Assembly (NCBI GenBank): GCA_023246535.1
Contig: JAHFIF010000017.1
Span: 1 to 15,279, forward strand
DNA length: 15,279 nucleotides
Source of the DNA: a bacterium
GTDB lineage: Bacteria > Patescibacteriota > Patescibacteriia > CAIQCM01
Reading direction: 5' to 3'
A program made the translations under genes and the position numbers. Under the pieces are notes generated by a model. The model had not been told where the DNA came from and searched no databases. It was given only the letters and a program-made list of their open reading frames with translations. Shown piece by piece: positions 7,468 to 13,604 of the stretch (positions within the stretch are counted from its first letter, which is position 1; each line of letters begins with the position of its first letter).

Positions 7468-7496
7468 TTGCCAGCGGTCGACGGGGGGATGATAAA
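7468..7496 (+). promoter_or_regulatory. Candidate promoter of the S8 protease-GtrA operon
   Basis: TTGCCA (7468-7473, 5/6 to -35), a 17-bp spacer and GATAAA (7491-7496, 4/6 to -10). TAAAAT at 7493 is an alternative -10 with a 19-bp spacer. Either gives a leader of only about 10 nt before the GTG at 7513. The rest of the spacer, 7374-7467, is AT-rich with a 10-bp palindrome ATATTAATAT at 7432, and I see nothing else in it. Confidence 0.4.
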
Positions 7497-7512
7497 ATGA
7501 TACATTAAGGAT

Positions 7513-9552
7513 GTGATTAAGCGCCTATTGATAACATTAGCCGCTTTGGTTATCGCTTTGCCGCGAGCGGTTTTTGCGTTATCGCCCAACGATCCCGATT
7601 TTTCGCGCCAATGGTACTTGAATAAGATGTCCGTGCCGGCGGCTTGGAATTACACGCAGGGGAGTAACGACATCGTCGTCGCCGTGCTCGATACCGGCGT
7701 CGACATGAAACAGCCGGAATTGGCGGCGAACATTTGGACCAACCCCAATCCGGGAAAGCCGGGGGATGCGAGCGGTTACGTTAACGATCTGCACGGCTGG
7801 AATTTTGTCGAGAACAATAACGACCCCAGTCCGCAATACAGCTCGGGTTGGACCGAAGCCGGCATTACGCACGGAACGGTCATTGCCGGGTTGATTGGCG
7901 CGATCGGCAACAACGCTTCGGGAATTGCCGGCATCAATTGGCATGTCAAAATAATGCCGTTGCGGATCCTTGATTCGCAGGGGATCGGCGATTCGAACGC
8001 CGCCGCCAAAGCCATCGACTACGCCGTGACCCACGGCGCCCGCGTTCTTAATTTCAGCTTCGTCACCGACGAGCACAATGTCGTGCTTGATCAGGCGATC
8101 GCACGGGCCGCCAAAGCCGGACTCTTGATCGTCGCCGCGGCCGGCAACAACCGCGATACCGGCGGGGACAATTTGGACAAGACGCCGATGTATCCCGTTT
8201 GCTCCGACGGCGCCGGATCGAATTATGTGATCGGCGTCGCCGCCACCGATGAGAACGATCAGCGCGCCGATTTTTCCAATTACGGCACCAATTGCGTCGA
8301 CATTTCCGCGCCGGGTGAGAACATCATCTCGACGCAGCTCTATAATCCGTCCTTGGCCGGATTTAACGCTTATACGCGCGCCGGCTGGAACGGAACCTCC
8401 GTTGCCTCGCCGATGGTAACCGGGGTGGCCGCCCTCATGTTGGCCGCCAATCCCGGTTTGTCGCGCGAAACGCTGGCGCAATATTTGCTGTCGACGGCCG
8501 ATCCCATTGATCAGCTCAATCCGCTTTATCGCGGCCAACTGGGTGTGGGCCGGGTCAATGCCGAACGCGCCGTTAAGGCGGCGTTGGGTTTGCCGGTCAA
8601 CATGACAGCCGTTGTTCCGCCGCCGTCATCCAGTCCCATGGCGCCGTATGTGGCGCTCGGGGCCAATGCCGGGGTTAAACCGGAGGTGGCGATATTTACG
8701 CCGGACGGAAAATTGGTCAGCCGCTTTTTAGCTTATGCCGCAACCTTCAAGGGTGGCGTCCGTGTGGCAGTTGGCGATTTGAGCGGCGACGGCAAGGCTA
8801 AAATTGTGACCGGCGCCGGACCGGGCGGCGGGCCGCAGGTGCGCGTTTTTGATTTGAAGGGCAATTTGCTTTCGCAGTTTTTTGCTTACGGCTCGACCTT
8901 CAAAGGCGGTGTTTCCGTGGCTGTCGCTGACATTGACGGCGATGGCAAAGCCGAGATCATTACCGGACCGGGCGCCGGCGGCGGGCCGCAGGTGCGCATT
9001 TTTTCGATCGACGGGAAAGTTAAATACCAGTTCTTCGCCTACGGCGCATCGACGCGGACCGGCGTTAACGTTGCCGGCGGCGATGTTAACGGCGACGGCA
9101 CGGCGGAAATTGCCGTTGGTCCGGCGTCCGCCGCCGGCACGCTGCCGGTCAAGTATTATTCCTTGGGAAAGAATTCCAGCGCCATGGAATTGGACGGCGA
9201 AATAACCTTCTTAACCCCCCAGGCGACGGGCGGCGTGGCGTTGGTTGTGGCCGATGTCGGGAGCGACGCGCACGGCGACGTCGTGCTGGCGCGGACGGTT
9301 CAATCCGGATCGGTGACGGTCGTCTACTCCGGCGCCAAGCCGGTGCCGCCATTCACGGTCTCCGGGTTAAAGGGAATGTCGCTTTCTTCGCTTGATCTGT
9401 CCGGTTACGGGCGGGCCTATCTTTTGGCCGCCCCCGCCAGCGGAACGGGAAAACTGCGCCTGTTCAATTCGTCCGGCGTTGCGGTTTCCGGAGTCAATAT
9501 TGCCGTGCCGTTTTCAACCGGCGCCAGCGTTGCCGGCTTTCTTAGCCGATGA
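7513..9552 (+). CDS. Secreted subtilisin-family (S8) serine protease with C-terminal FG-GAP/VCBS-like repeats
   Basis: 679 aa. The start is GTG 7513, because the ATG two bases earlier runs straight into TGA. AAGG just upstream is too close for a normal ribosome site. Signal peptide about 1-22. The S8 domain (about 30-360) has the full catalytic set: Asp60 (VAVLDTGVD), His120 (THGTVIAG), oxyanion Asn212 (AAAGNN) and Ser296 (NGTSVASPM). One cysteine pair, C230 and C261. The C-terminal part (about 377-679) has three clear 51-residue repeats with Ca-loop-like DxxGDGxA motifs at D422, D473 and D524, then two decayed ones near D581 and D628. Together they may form a beta-propeller-like module for binding or anchoring. 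There is no obvious propeptide domain between signal and catalytic core. It may process neighbouring surface proteins, which is inference. It is cotranscribed with gtrA-like by 4-nt overlap. Confidence 0.92.
   Translation: MIKRLLITLAALVIALPRAVFALSPNDPDFSRQWYLNKMSVPAAWNYTQGSNDIVVAVLDTGVDMKQPELAANIWTNPNPGKPGDASGYVNDLHGWNFVENNNDPSPQYSSGWTEAGITHGTVIAGLIGAIGNNASGIAGINWHVKIMPLRILDSQGIGDSNAAAKAIDYAVTHGARVLNFSFVTDEHNVVLDQAIARAAKAGLLIVAAAGNNRDTGGDNLDKTPMYPVCSDGAGSNYVIGVAATDENDQRADFSNYGTNCVDISAPGENIISTQLYNPSLAGFNAYTRAGWNGTSVASPMVTGVAALMLAANPGLSRETLAQYLLSTADPIDQLNPLYRGQLGVGRVNAERAVKAALGLPVNMTAVVPPPSSSPMAPYVALGANAGVKPEVAIFTPDGKLVSRFLAYAATFKGGVRVAVGDLSGDGKAKIVTGAGPGGGPQVRVFDLKGNLLSQFFAYGSTFKGGVSVAVADIDGDGKAEIITGPGAGGGPQVRIFSIDGKVKYQFFAYGASTRTGVNVAGGDVNGDGTAEIAVGPASAAGTLPVKYYSLGKNSSAMELDGEITFLTPQATGGVALVVADVGSDAHGDVVLARTVQSGSVTVVYSGAKPVPPFTVSGLKGMSLSSLDLSGYGRAYLLAAPASGTGKLRLFNSSGVAVSGVNIAVPFSTGASVAGFLSR
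8653..9108 (+). repeat. Tandem 153-bp repeats encoding the FG-GAP-like blades
   Basis: The calcium-loop codons recur exactly 153 bp apart (8776, 8929, 9082). The 15-mer GGGCCGCAGGTGCGC is identical at 8830-8844 and 8983-8997. The DNA similarity suggests fairly recent internal duplication or homogenisation of repeats 1 and 2. Repeat 3 is more diverged. Confidence 0.75.
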
Positions 9553-9926
9553 AGAAAACATTTTTTGAACTTGTTCGCTACGTTTCCGTCGGCATCGGCG
9601 CCACGATCGTCGATTACGGCGCATATTTTCTTTTAACGAGGTTTGTCTTTTTTTCCGCGACCATCGCCAATCCGCTGTCATATCTTTGCGGCAACGTTGT
9701 TTCGTTTTACGGGCAGCGGATAATAACTTTCCGCTCGCACGGCCATACCGGGAAACAATACTTGCGTTTTTTGGTGGTGAACGCGGCCGGGTTGGTCGTG
9801 AGCCAAGCGACCTTGGTGATATTTTTGCATTTTGGCATCAATGACCTGGTCGCCAAAGCCGCCGGCATCATCACTTCGGGAACCTTTAATTATTTGTCGA
9901 ACCGCTTTTGGACGTTTACGAATTAA
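9549..9926 (+). CDS. GtrA-family small membrane protein
   Basis: 125 aa, the usual GtrA length, with four hydrophobic segments (about 10-32, 38-58, 70-94 and 98-118). Family-like features are the start FELVRYVSVGIGAT, the middle SYLCGNVVSFYGQR and the end FNYLSNRFWTF. GtrA proteins are thought to help move polyprenyl-phosphate-linked sugars across the membrane or to partner a GT2 transferase. Its ATG overlaps the protease stop (ATGA at 9549-9552), so translation is probably coupled. A GT2 gene lies about 1.4 kb downstream and may be its partner. The pairing with a secreted protease in one operon is odd. Confidence 0.85.
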   Translation: MKKTFFELVRYVSVGIGATIVDYGAYFLLTRFVFFSATIANPLSYLCGNVVSFYGQRIITFRSHGHTGKQYLRFLVVNAAGLVVSQATLVIFLHFGINDLVAKAAGIITSGTFNYLSNRFWTFTN

Positions 9927-9942
9927 ATAAGGAAGTTTCTTG

Positions 9943-9959
9943 GCTGCCTGAACGGCAGC
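9943..9959. repeat. Small GC hairpin after gtrA-like (left flank of element 2)
   Basis: GCTGCC (9943-9948) pairs with GGCAGC (9954-9959) around TGAAC. No T run follows. It occupies the same place relative to the large palindrome as the hairpin at 2087-2104. Confidence 0.5.
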
Positions 9960-9961
9960 GG

Positions 9962-10070
9962 CGCGATGCCAATATACGAATTCATGCGAATCTGCGAATG
10001 ACGGACGGGCGCGATTTGCGCGCCCTTTGCGAATTAGTAGATTCGCATGCATTAGCAGATTAGCATCGCG
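9962..10070. repeat. Large imperfect palindromic intergenic element, copy 2
   Basis: The outer arms CGCGATGC (9962-9969) and GCATCGCG (10063-10070) match exactly. The inner arms 9983-9993 and 10039-10049 form a perfect 11-bp pair (CATGCGAATCT). A central hairpin GGGCGCG/CGCGCCC (10007-10013 with 10019-10025) is followed by TTT. RCGAAT occurs at 9976, 9986, 9994 and 10029, and ATTCGC at 10041. The ends (CGATGCCAATATACGAATT, GATTAGCATCG) resemble copy 1 at 2105-2208. The central hairpin could double as a terminator for the protease-gtrA operon. Confidence 0.6.
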
Positions 10071-10072
10071 TC

Positions 10073-10097
10073 GGCCGCCCAGCTCAGCTGGGCCGCC
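10073..10097. repeat. GC hairpin (right flank of element 2)
   Basis: GGC-C-GCCCAG (10073-10082) pairs with CTGGGC-C-GCC (10088-10097), nine base pairs plus a C-C mismatch, loop CTCAG. It is adjacent to the large palindrome, as is the UUCG hairpin at 2211-2224. There is no T run. Confidence 0.5.
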
Positions 10098-10114
10098 CCC
10101 TATTCGTCGTTCAA

Positions 10115-10155
10115 CTGGCATAAAATCCCCAAGATTGCTATAATTTTCATATAAT
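10115..10155 (+). promoter_or_regulatory. Promoter of the SDR gene, two overlapping -10 boxes
   Basis: CTGGCA (10115-10120, 4/6 to -35), an 18-bp spacer and a perfect TATAAT (10139-10144). A second perfect TATAAT lies at 10150-10155 without a good -35. Starts at about 10151 or 10162 give leaders of 20-35 nt. No Shine-Dalgarno sequence precedes the ATG at 10184. Confidence 0.6.
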
Positions 10156-10183
10156 ATTGTTCGAGTTAAGTCGAGAACTTCAT

Positions 10184-11209
10184 ATGCCCAAAGGACCTAT
10201 TTTCGAGAAAAAGAACGTTGTTGTGCTCGGCGGGGCCGGGTTTTTGGGGTCGCACCTGTGCGAAAAATTGCTGCATGACAGCCATGTTATTTGCGTCGAT
10301 GCTTTCATCGGCTCGTCGGAGCGCAACATCGACCTGCTCTTGCAGAATCCCGATTTTGAATTCATCAAACACGACATGGATGAGCCGCTGGATCTTGAGT
10401 CCTATAAGGAGTTGAGCCGCTTTAAGGTGAAATTTCAAGGCATTCAAGAGGTTTACAATTTGGCCTGCCCGACCTCGGCCAAGAATTTTGACAGCATTCG
10501 TTTGCAAACCCTGACCGCCAATTGTTTGGCCGTGAAGAACGCGCTCGACCTGGCCGTCAAATACAACGCCAATTTCGTTCACGGTTCGACCTCGGTCGTT
10601 TACGGACCGCGCACGAGCGCCGGACAAATGTTCAAAGAGACCGACCTCGGCGTGCTGAACCATCTTTCGCCGCGCGGCTGCTACGACGAGGGCAAGCGCT
10701 TTGCCGAAACCATGGTGCAAACGTACGTGACCGCCCATAACCTCAACGCCAAAATTGCGCGCATTTTCCGCACGTACGGGCCGCGTCAGCGGCTATTCGA
10801 CGGCGAGATGATCCCGGATTTTGCCATTGACGCGCTCGACGGGCGCGATCTGGTCATCTACGGCGACGAGTCGTTCTCGACCTCGCTTACTTACGTGAGC
10901 GACATGGTCGACGGTCTTATCAAGGTCATGGCCGCTCCGGCCGGACTCGGCGCGATCAATCTGGGTTCCGATGAAGAGGTTAAATTGGTCGACGTGGCGC
11001 GAAAGATAATTGAACTCACCGGTTCGTCTTCGCAGATCCGTTTTGAGGCGCCGCTTTTGTTCATGACCCCGCTCGGTTTGCCGGACCTGACCAAATCCAA
11101 AGAACGGTTGGGCTGGATCCCGCTGGTCCGTCTTGAAGACGGCCTTTCCCGCGCCGTTGATTACGCGCGCGCCAACAAGGCGCTGATCGACTTGATCCGC
11201 AACGCTTGA
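10184..11209 (+). CDS. UDP-glucuronate decarboxylase-like NAD-dependent SDR epimerase/dehydratase
   Basis: 341 aa from ATG 10184. An in-frame TTG at 10157 lies on top of the -10/TSS region and is unlikely to be the start. The Rossmann motif GGAGFLGSHL (G16-G22) binds NAD. The YxxxK pair is in CYDEGKRFAE (Y167, K171). UXS-like landmarks run throughout: FEFIKHDMDEPL, YNLACPTS, SPRGCYDEGKR, TYGPR...DGEMIPDF, IYGDESF..YVSDMVDGL and NLGSDEEV. Relatives turn UDP-glucuronate into UDP-xylose in the cytoplasm. Two residues look wrong for that: STSEVYG is STSVVYG here (Glu to Val), and the C-terminal R-x-PD region reads LGLPDL. It may therefore catalyse another nucleotide-sugar step. It heads the glycan cluster. 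Confidence 0.8.
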   Translation: MPKGPIFEKKNVVVLGGAGFLGSHLCEKLLHDSHVICVDAFIGSSERNIDLLLQNPDFEFIKHDMDEPLDLESYKELSRFKVKFQGIQEVYNLACPTSAKNFDSIRLQTLTANCLAVKNALDLAVKYNANFVHGSTSVVYGPRTSAGQMFKETDLGVLNHLSPRGCYDEGKRFAETMVQTYVTAHNLNAKIARIFRTYGPRQRLFDGEMIPDFAIDALDGRDLVIYGDESFSTSLTYVSDMVDGLIKVMAAPAGLGAINLGSDEEVKLVDVARKIIELTGSSSQIRFEAPLLFMTPLGLPDLTKSKERLGWIPLVRLEDGLSRAVDYARANKALIDLIRNA

Positions 11210-11227
11210 GTTGCGAATAGCTAACAA

Positions 11228-11299
11228 CCAAGAATTAAAATCCAAAAGATGGAAATTTTTTGGCATTTATCAGCCCGAGGCTGATCCGCCTGAGGCGGA
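11228..11299. repeat. Heptad tract and two tandem hairpins after the SDR gene
   Basis: CCAAGAA-TTAAAAT-CCAAAAG (11228-11248) is a 7-nt-periodic tract, and its CCAAAA can pair with TTTTGG at 11258-11263. Two perfect hairpins follow: ATCAGCC-CGA-GGCTGAT (11269-11285) and TCCGCC-TGA-GGCGGA (11285-11299), sharing one base. There is no T run. These may be weak terminators, mRNA-end stabilisers or dispersed repeats. Confidence 0.55.
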
Positions 11300-11319
11300 G
11301 TGCCTAGTATTTAGCGCTT

Positions 11320-11997
11320 ATGATGCTTGCCATCGTCATTCCCGCCTACAATGAAGCCAAGATGATCGCGGAGGTGGTCAAAGAAGTGCTGGCGGCGACG
11401 CCGCACGTTTTTGTCATTGATGACGGTTCGTCGGACGATACGGCCGGTTCCGCCGCGCACGCCGGCGCAACGGTCATGCGGCACGTCATCAACCGCGGGC
11501 AAGGCGCCGCGTTGCGCACGGGGCTCGAGGCGGCGATCAGGGCCGGCGCCGAGATCATCGTCACCTTCGATGCCGACGGACAGATGTCGGCCGCCGACAT
11601 TCCGGCGCTCACGGCGCCGATCGCGGCCGGTTTGTGCGATGTCGTTCTTGGTTCGCGTTTCCTGGCCGCGGAAGTCGCCGGACTCCCGCGCGTCCGCCGC
11701 TGGACGCTGAAGGCGGCGCTCGCCTTCACGCGCGCGACGACCGGACTAAAGCTCACCGACACGCATAACGGTTTGCGCGCCTTTTCCCATGTGGCCGCTG
11801 CCAAGCTTAATTTGCATTGCGACCGCATGGCCCACGCCTCGGAAATCCTCGAAGAAATCTCGCGTCTCGGTTTGCGTTACCGCGAGGTGCCGGTGACGAT
11901 CAAATACACCGATTATTCGCTCGCCAAAGGCCAAAAATTGACCGGCGCTTTCCGGATCATTAAAGATCTGGTACTTTCTTCTTGGATCAAAAACTAA
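11320..11997 (+). CDS. GT2 glycosyltransferase, DPM1/polyprenyl-phosphate sugar transferase-like
   Basis: 225 aa GT-A fold enzyme. Visible motifs are IPAYNEA near the start, DDGSSDDT (about 40-47), the metal-binding DADGQ (about 89-93), GSRF and TDTHNGLRAF in the acceptor half, and YTDYSLAKGQ near the end. This resembles dolichyl/polyprenyl-phosphate mannose or glucose synthases, which move a hexose from a nucleotide sugar to a lipid phosphate at the inner face of the membrane. No membrane helix is present, so partners (DUF2304, GtrA) could provide anchoring. Two ATGs lie in tandem (11320, 11323), and I use the first. A weak -10 (TAGTAT, 11305-11310) would give a nearly leaderless mRNA. No Shine-Dalgarno sequence is visible. 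The sugar specificity cannot be read. Confidence 0.88.
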   Translation: MMLAIVIPAYNEAKMIAEVVKEVLAATPHVFVIDDGSSDDTAGSAAHAGATVMRHVINRGQGAALRTGLEAAIRAGAEIIVTFDADGQMSAADIPALTAPIAAGLCDVVLGSRFLAAEVAGLPRVRRWTLKAALAFTRATTGLKLTDTHNGLRAFSHVAAAKLNLHCDRMAHASEILEEISRLGLRYREVPVTIKYTDYSLAKGQKLTGAFRIIKDLVLSSWIKN

Positions 11998-12065
11998 AGA
12001 CTAAGAACTAAATCACAAAAAGCCCATGGCGTTTTGGAATTTAGTTCTTGAATTTTAGTTCTTAC
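11989..12065. repeat. Heptad-periodic inverted repeat between GT2 and DUF2304 genes
   Basis: Four heptads (AAAAACT, AAAGACT, AAGAACT, AAATCAC) run from 11989 to 12016, overlapping the GT2 stop. AAGAACTAAAT (12003-12013) pairs perfectly with ATTTAGTTCTT (12039-12049), and the inside continues as CAAAAaGCC/GGCgTTTTG around CAT. The right arm is itself a 14-nt tandem repeat (12038-12051, 12052-12065). It is a stable hairpin, but with no simple terminator T run. Confidence 0.65.
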
Positions 12066-12075
12066 CGCCGTCGTT

Positions 12076-12444
12076 ATGCTCGCCTTCCAAATCATCGTCA
12101 TTCTTTTTTGTCTTTACGCCGCGTTTCGCGTTTGGCAAAAGATAAGATCTAGGTCGCTCGGCAGCCGCTGGGGCGCTTTTTGGCTCGCTTTTTGGCTGGG
12201 TGTCGGTGCGACGGTCGCCTTGCCGTGGACAACCTCGCTCTTGGCCGCGCGCTTGGGCGTCACCCGCGGCGTCGATCTGGTCATTTACGTTTCGGTCATT
12301 GTTCTGTTCTATTTGGTTTTTCGTTTGACTTTAAAGATCGAAAAGCTTGAAAGCAATATCACCAAACTTGTCCGCGAGATCGCATTATCTTCCTCGGAAG
12401 AAAAAACCAAGAACCAAGAACCAAATTCCAGGCCCCAGGTCTAA
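12076..12444 (+). CDS. DUF2304-family small membrane protein
   Basis: 122 aa with three hydrophobic segments (about 2-19, 32-53 and 67-86), followed by an amphipathic helix (LTLKIEKLESNITKLVREI, about 85-105) suited to a short coiled coil. Size, layout and place right after a GT2 gene fit DUF2304, a family of unknown function often found next to GT2 glycosyltransferases. It may anchor or regulate the GT2 enzyme, which is inference. The last dozen residues (KTKNQEPNSRPQV) are translated from a CCAAGAA heptad tract like those in the neighbouring spacers, so the tail may be a repeat-derived extension. No Shine-Dalgarno sequence is seen before the ATG (GTCGTTATG). Confidence 0.78.
   Translation: MLAFQIIVILFCLYAAFRVWQKIRSRSLGSRWGAFWLAFWLGVGATVALPWTTSLLAARLGVTRGVDLVIYVSVIVLFYLVFRLTLKIEKLESNITKLVREIALSSSEEKTKNQEPNSRPQV
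12407..12427 (+). repeat. CCAAGAA heptad tract in the DUF2304 3' end
   Basis: CCAAGAA occurs at 12407-12413 and 12414-12420, with CCAAATT at 12421-12427, all in phase. The same heptad begins the tract at 11228. Here it lies inside the reading frame just before the stop, unlike the two upstream cases. Confidence 0.55.
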
Positions 12445-12471
12445 GTTTTGGCTTGTTTATTTAAACTCGTT

Positions 12472-13590
12472 ATGCGCGTTCTTCAAATCTCACCCGTCGC
12501 CCCGCCGCAACGCTCCGGCATGGCGAATGCCGCGGGGGAGATTTATAAAATGACGAAAAGCGCCGTCGAGCTCAGCTTGACTGATGGCGTCGAGGTTGAT
12601 CTGGTCGCCGCTTTTGGCGAATCGACGATCGGCGGCTTAAAACATTGGCGCGTTCCCGGCGCCGGTTTTTTGTCGTTCACGCCGGCGCTGGTTTCGCTAA
12701 GCAAAAAATACGACGTCATGCACCTGCACTATCCGTGCTACGGCAATGCGCTGATGGTTTCGCTGGCGCGGATGTTGGGAAATAAACAGCCGCTGGTCGT
12801 TTCGTATCACATGGACACGGTCGGCCGGGGATTGCGGCGGCCGATCTTTTGGCTGCACGCTAAATTTTTAGCGCCGCGTTTTCTGCGCCAGGCGGCGGTC
12901 ATCGTTGTCGCCTCGCGCGACTACGCCGCGCATTCGCTGCTTGCCGCATATCCCGAGCTCATGGCCAAGGTCGTGGAAATCCCGTTCGGCGTCGACGCGG
13001 CGCGTTTTCATCCGGCCGCGGGAAAAGACATGGCCGCGAAAAAAATCCTTTTTGCCGCGGCGCTTGACGAGCAGCATTACTTCAAGGGGCTCGATGTTTT
13101 GCTCCAGGCGATGGTTGCCGTGCCGGGCGCGCAGCTGACCGTTGTCGGCGACGGGAATTTGAAAGGGAAATACGTTAAAAAAGCCGAAGAATTAAAGATC
13201 GGCGAGCGCGTTCATTTTGCCGGTCGCGTCTCCGATGAAGACTTGCCGAAATATTATCAAGACGCCGACCTTTTTTGTTCCGCCTCACTCGATCGTTCCG
13301 AGGCTTACGGCATTGTGCTCATGGAAGCGGCGGCTTCGGGTTTGCCGGCGGTGGCCACGGCCATCCCCGGCGTGCGCACGGTCGTCGAGGACGGCGAAAC
13401 CGGGCTGCTGGTTCCGCCGAACGACGCCGGCGCGCTTGCCGAAGCGCTCCGCGATTTGTTGAACGATCCTGAATTGTTGAAAAAAATGGGCGAGTCCGCC
13501 CGCAAATTTGCACTGACACGCACCTGGAAAAGCGCCGGGGATAAATATTTGGAGATATATAATAAGGTCTTATCCAACCCCTCTCCTTAA
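12472..13590 (+). CDS. GT4-family glycosyltransferase (GT-B fold)
   Basis: 372 aa from ATG 12472. A TTG 24 nt upstream is in frame, but MRVLQISPVAPPQRSGMA is the normal beginning of this family. The N-terminal Rossmann domain has the Gly-containing acceptor loop PPQRSGMANAAGEIY, then DVMHLHYP and VSYHMD. The C-terminal domain has FAGRVSDEDLPKYYQDAD and the donor-binding E-x7-E motif in EAYGIVLME (E277, E285), followed by SGLPAVAT and GLLVPP. Relatives transfer a sugar from an NDP-sugar with retention of configuration onto a lipid-linked or growing glycan, in the cytoplasm. It lies 27 nt after the DUF2304 stop, probably in the same transcript. The last codons (NPSP) lie in a terminator-like hairpin shared with the converging gene. 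Substrate unknown. Confidence 0.88.
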   Translation: MRVLQISPVAPPQRSGMANAAGEIYKMTKSAVELSLTDGVEVDLVAAFGESTIGGLKHWRVPGAGFLSFTPALVSLSKKYDVMHLHYPCYGNALMVSLARMLGNKQPLVVSYHMDTVGRGLRRPIFWLHAKFLAPRFLRQAAVIVVASRDYAAHSLLAAYPELMAKVVEIPFGVDAARFHPAAGKDMAAKKILFAAALDEQHYFKGLDVLLQAMVAVPGAQLTVVGDGNLKGKYVKKAEELKIGERVHFAGRVSDEDLPKYYQDADLFCSASLDRSEAYGIVLMEAAASGLPAVATAIPGVRTVVEDGETGLLVPPNDAGALAEALRDLLNDPELLKKMGESARKFALTRTWKSAGDKYLEIYNKVLSNPSP

Positions 13591-13603
13591 CAAAGGAGAG
13601 GGG
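13578..13603. terminator. Hairpin between converging genes, overlapping the GT4 stop codon
   Basis: CCCCTCTCCTT (13578-13588) pairs perfectly with AAGGAGAGGGG (13593-13603) around AACA. The left arm encodes the last residues of the GT4 protein, and the right arm ends one base before the minus-strand stop codon. It could end transcription from both sides, but neither strand has a T run after the stem. I recall similar palindromes as dispersed repeats in other bacteria. Confidence 0.6.
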
Positions 13604-13604
13604 G

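Noticed and set aside
7511..7516. ATG at 7511 as the protease start
   Set aside because: It is followed at once by TGA. The GTG at 7513 is in frame with the signal peptide.
7579..8538. 319-residue open frame on the minus strand opposite the protease
   Set aside because: The plus strand encodes an intact S8 catalytic domain. The antisense translation has no recognisable motif and is a GC-bias shadow. The same holds for the frames opposite 814-1467, 2738-3421 and 5920-6432.
151..9926. A defence or toxin-antitoxin system
   Set aside because: No nuclease, toxin, antitoxin, helicase or recombinase motifs were found. All recognisable genes concern the cell envelope.
10157..10183. TTG-initiated longer form of the SDR protein
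   Set aside because: The TTG overlaps the region where transcription should start, and the extra residues precede the usual N-terminus of the family. ATG 10184 is preferred.
12448..12471. TTG-initiated longer form of the GT4 protein
   Set aside because: The GT4 family normally starts with a sequence like MRVLQISP, which begins at ATG 12472.
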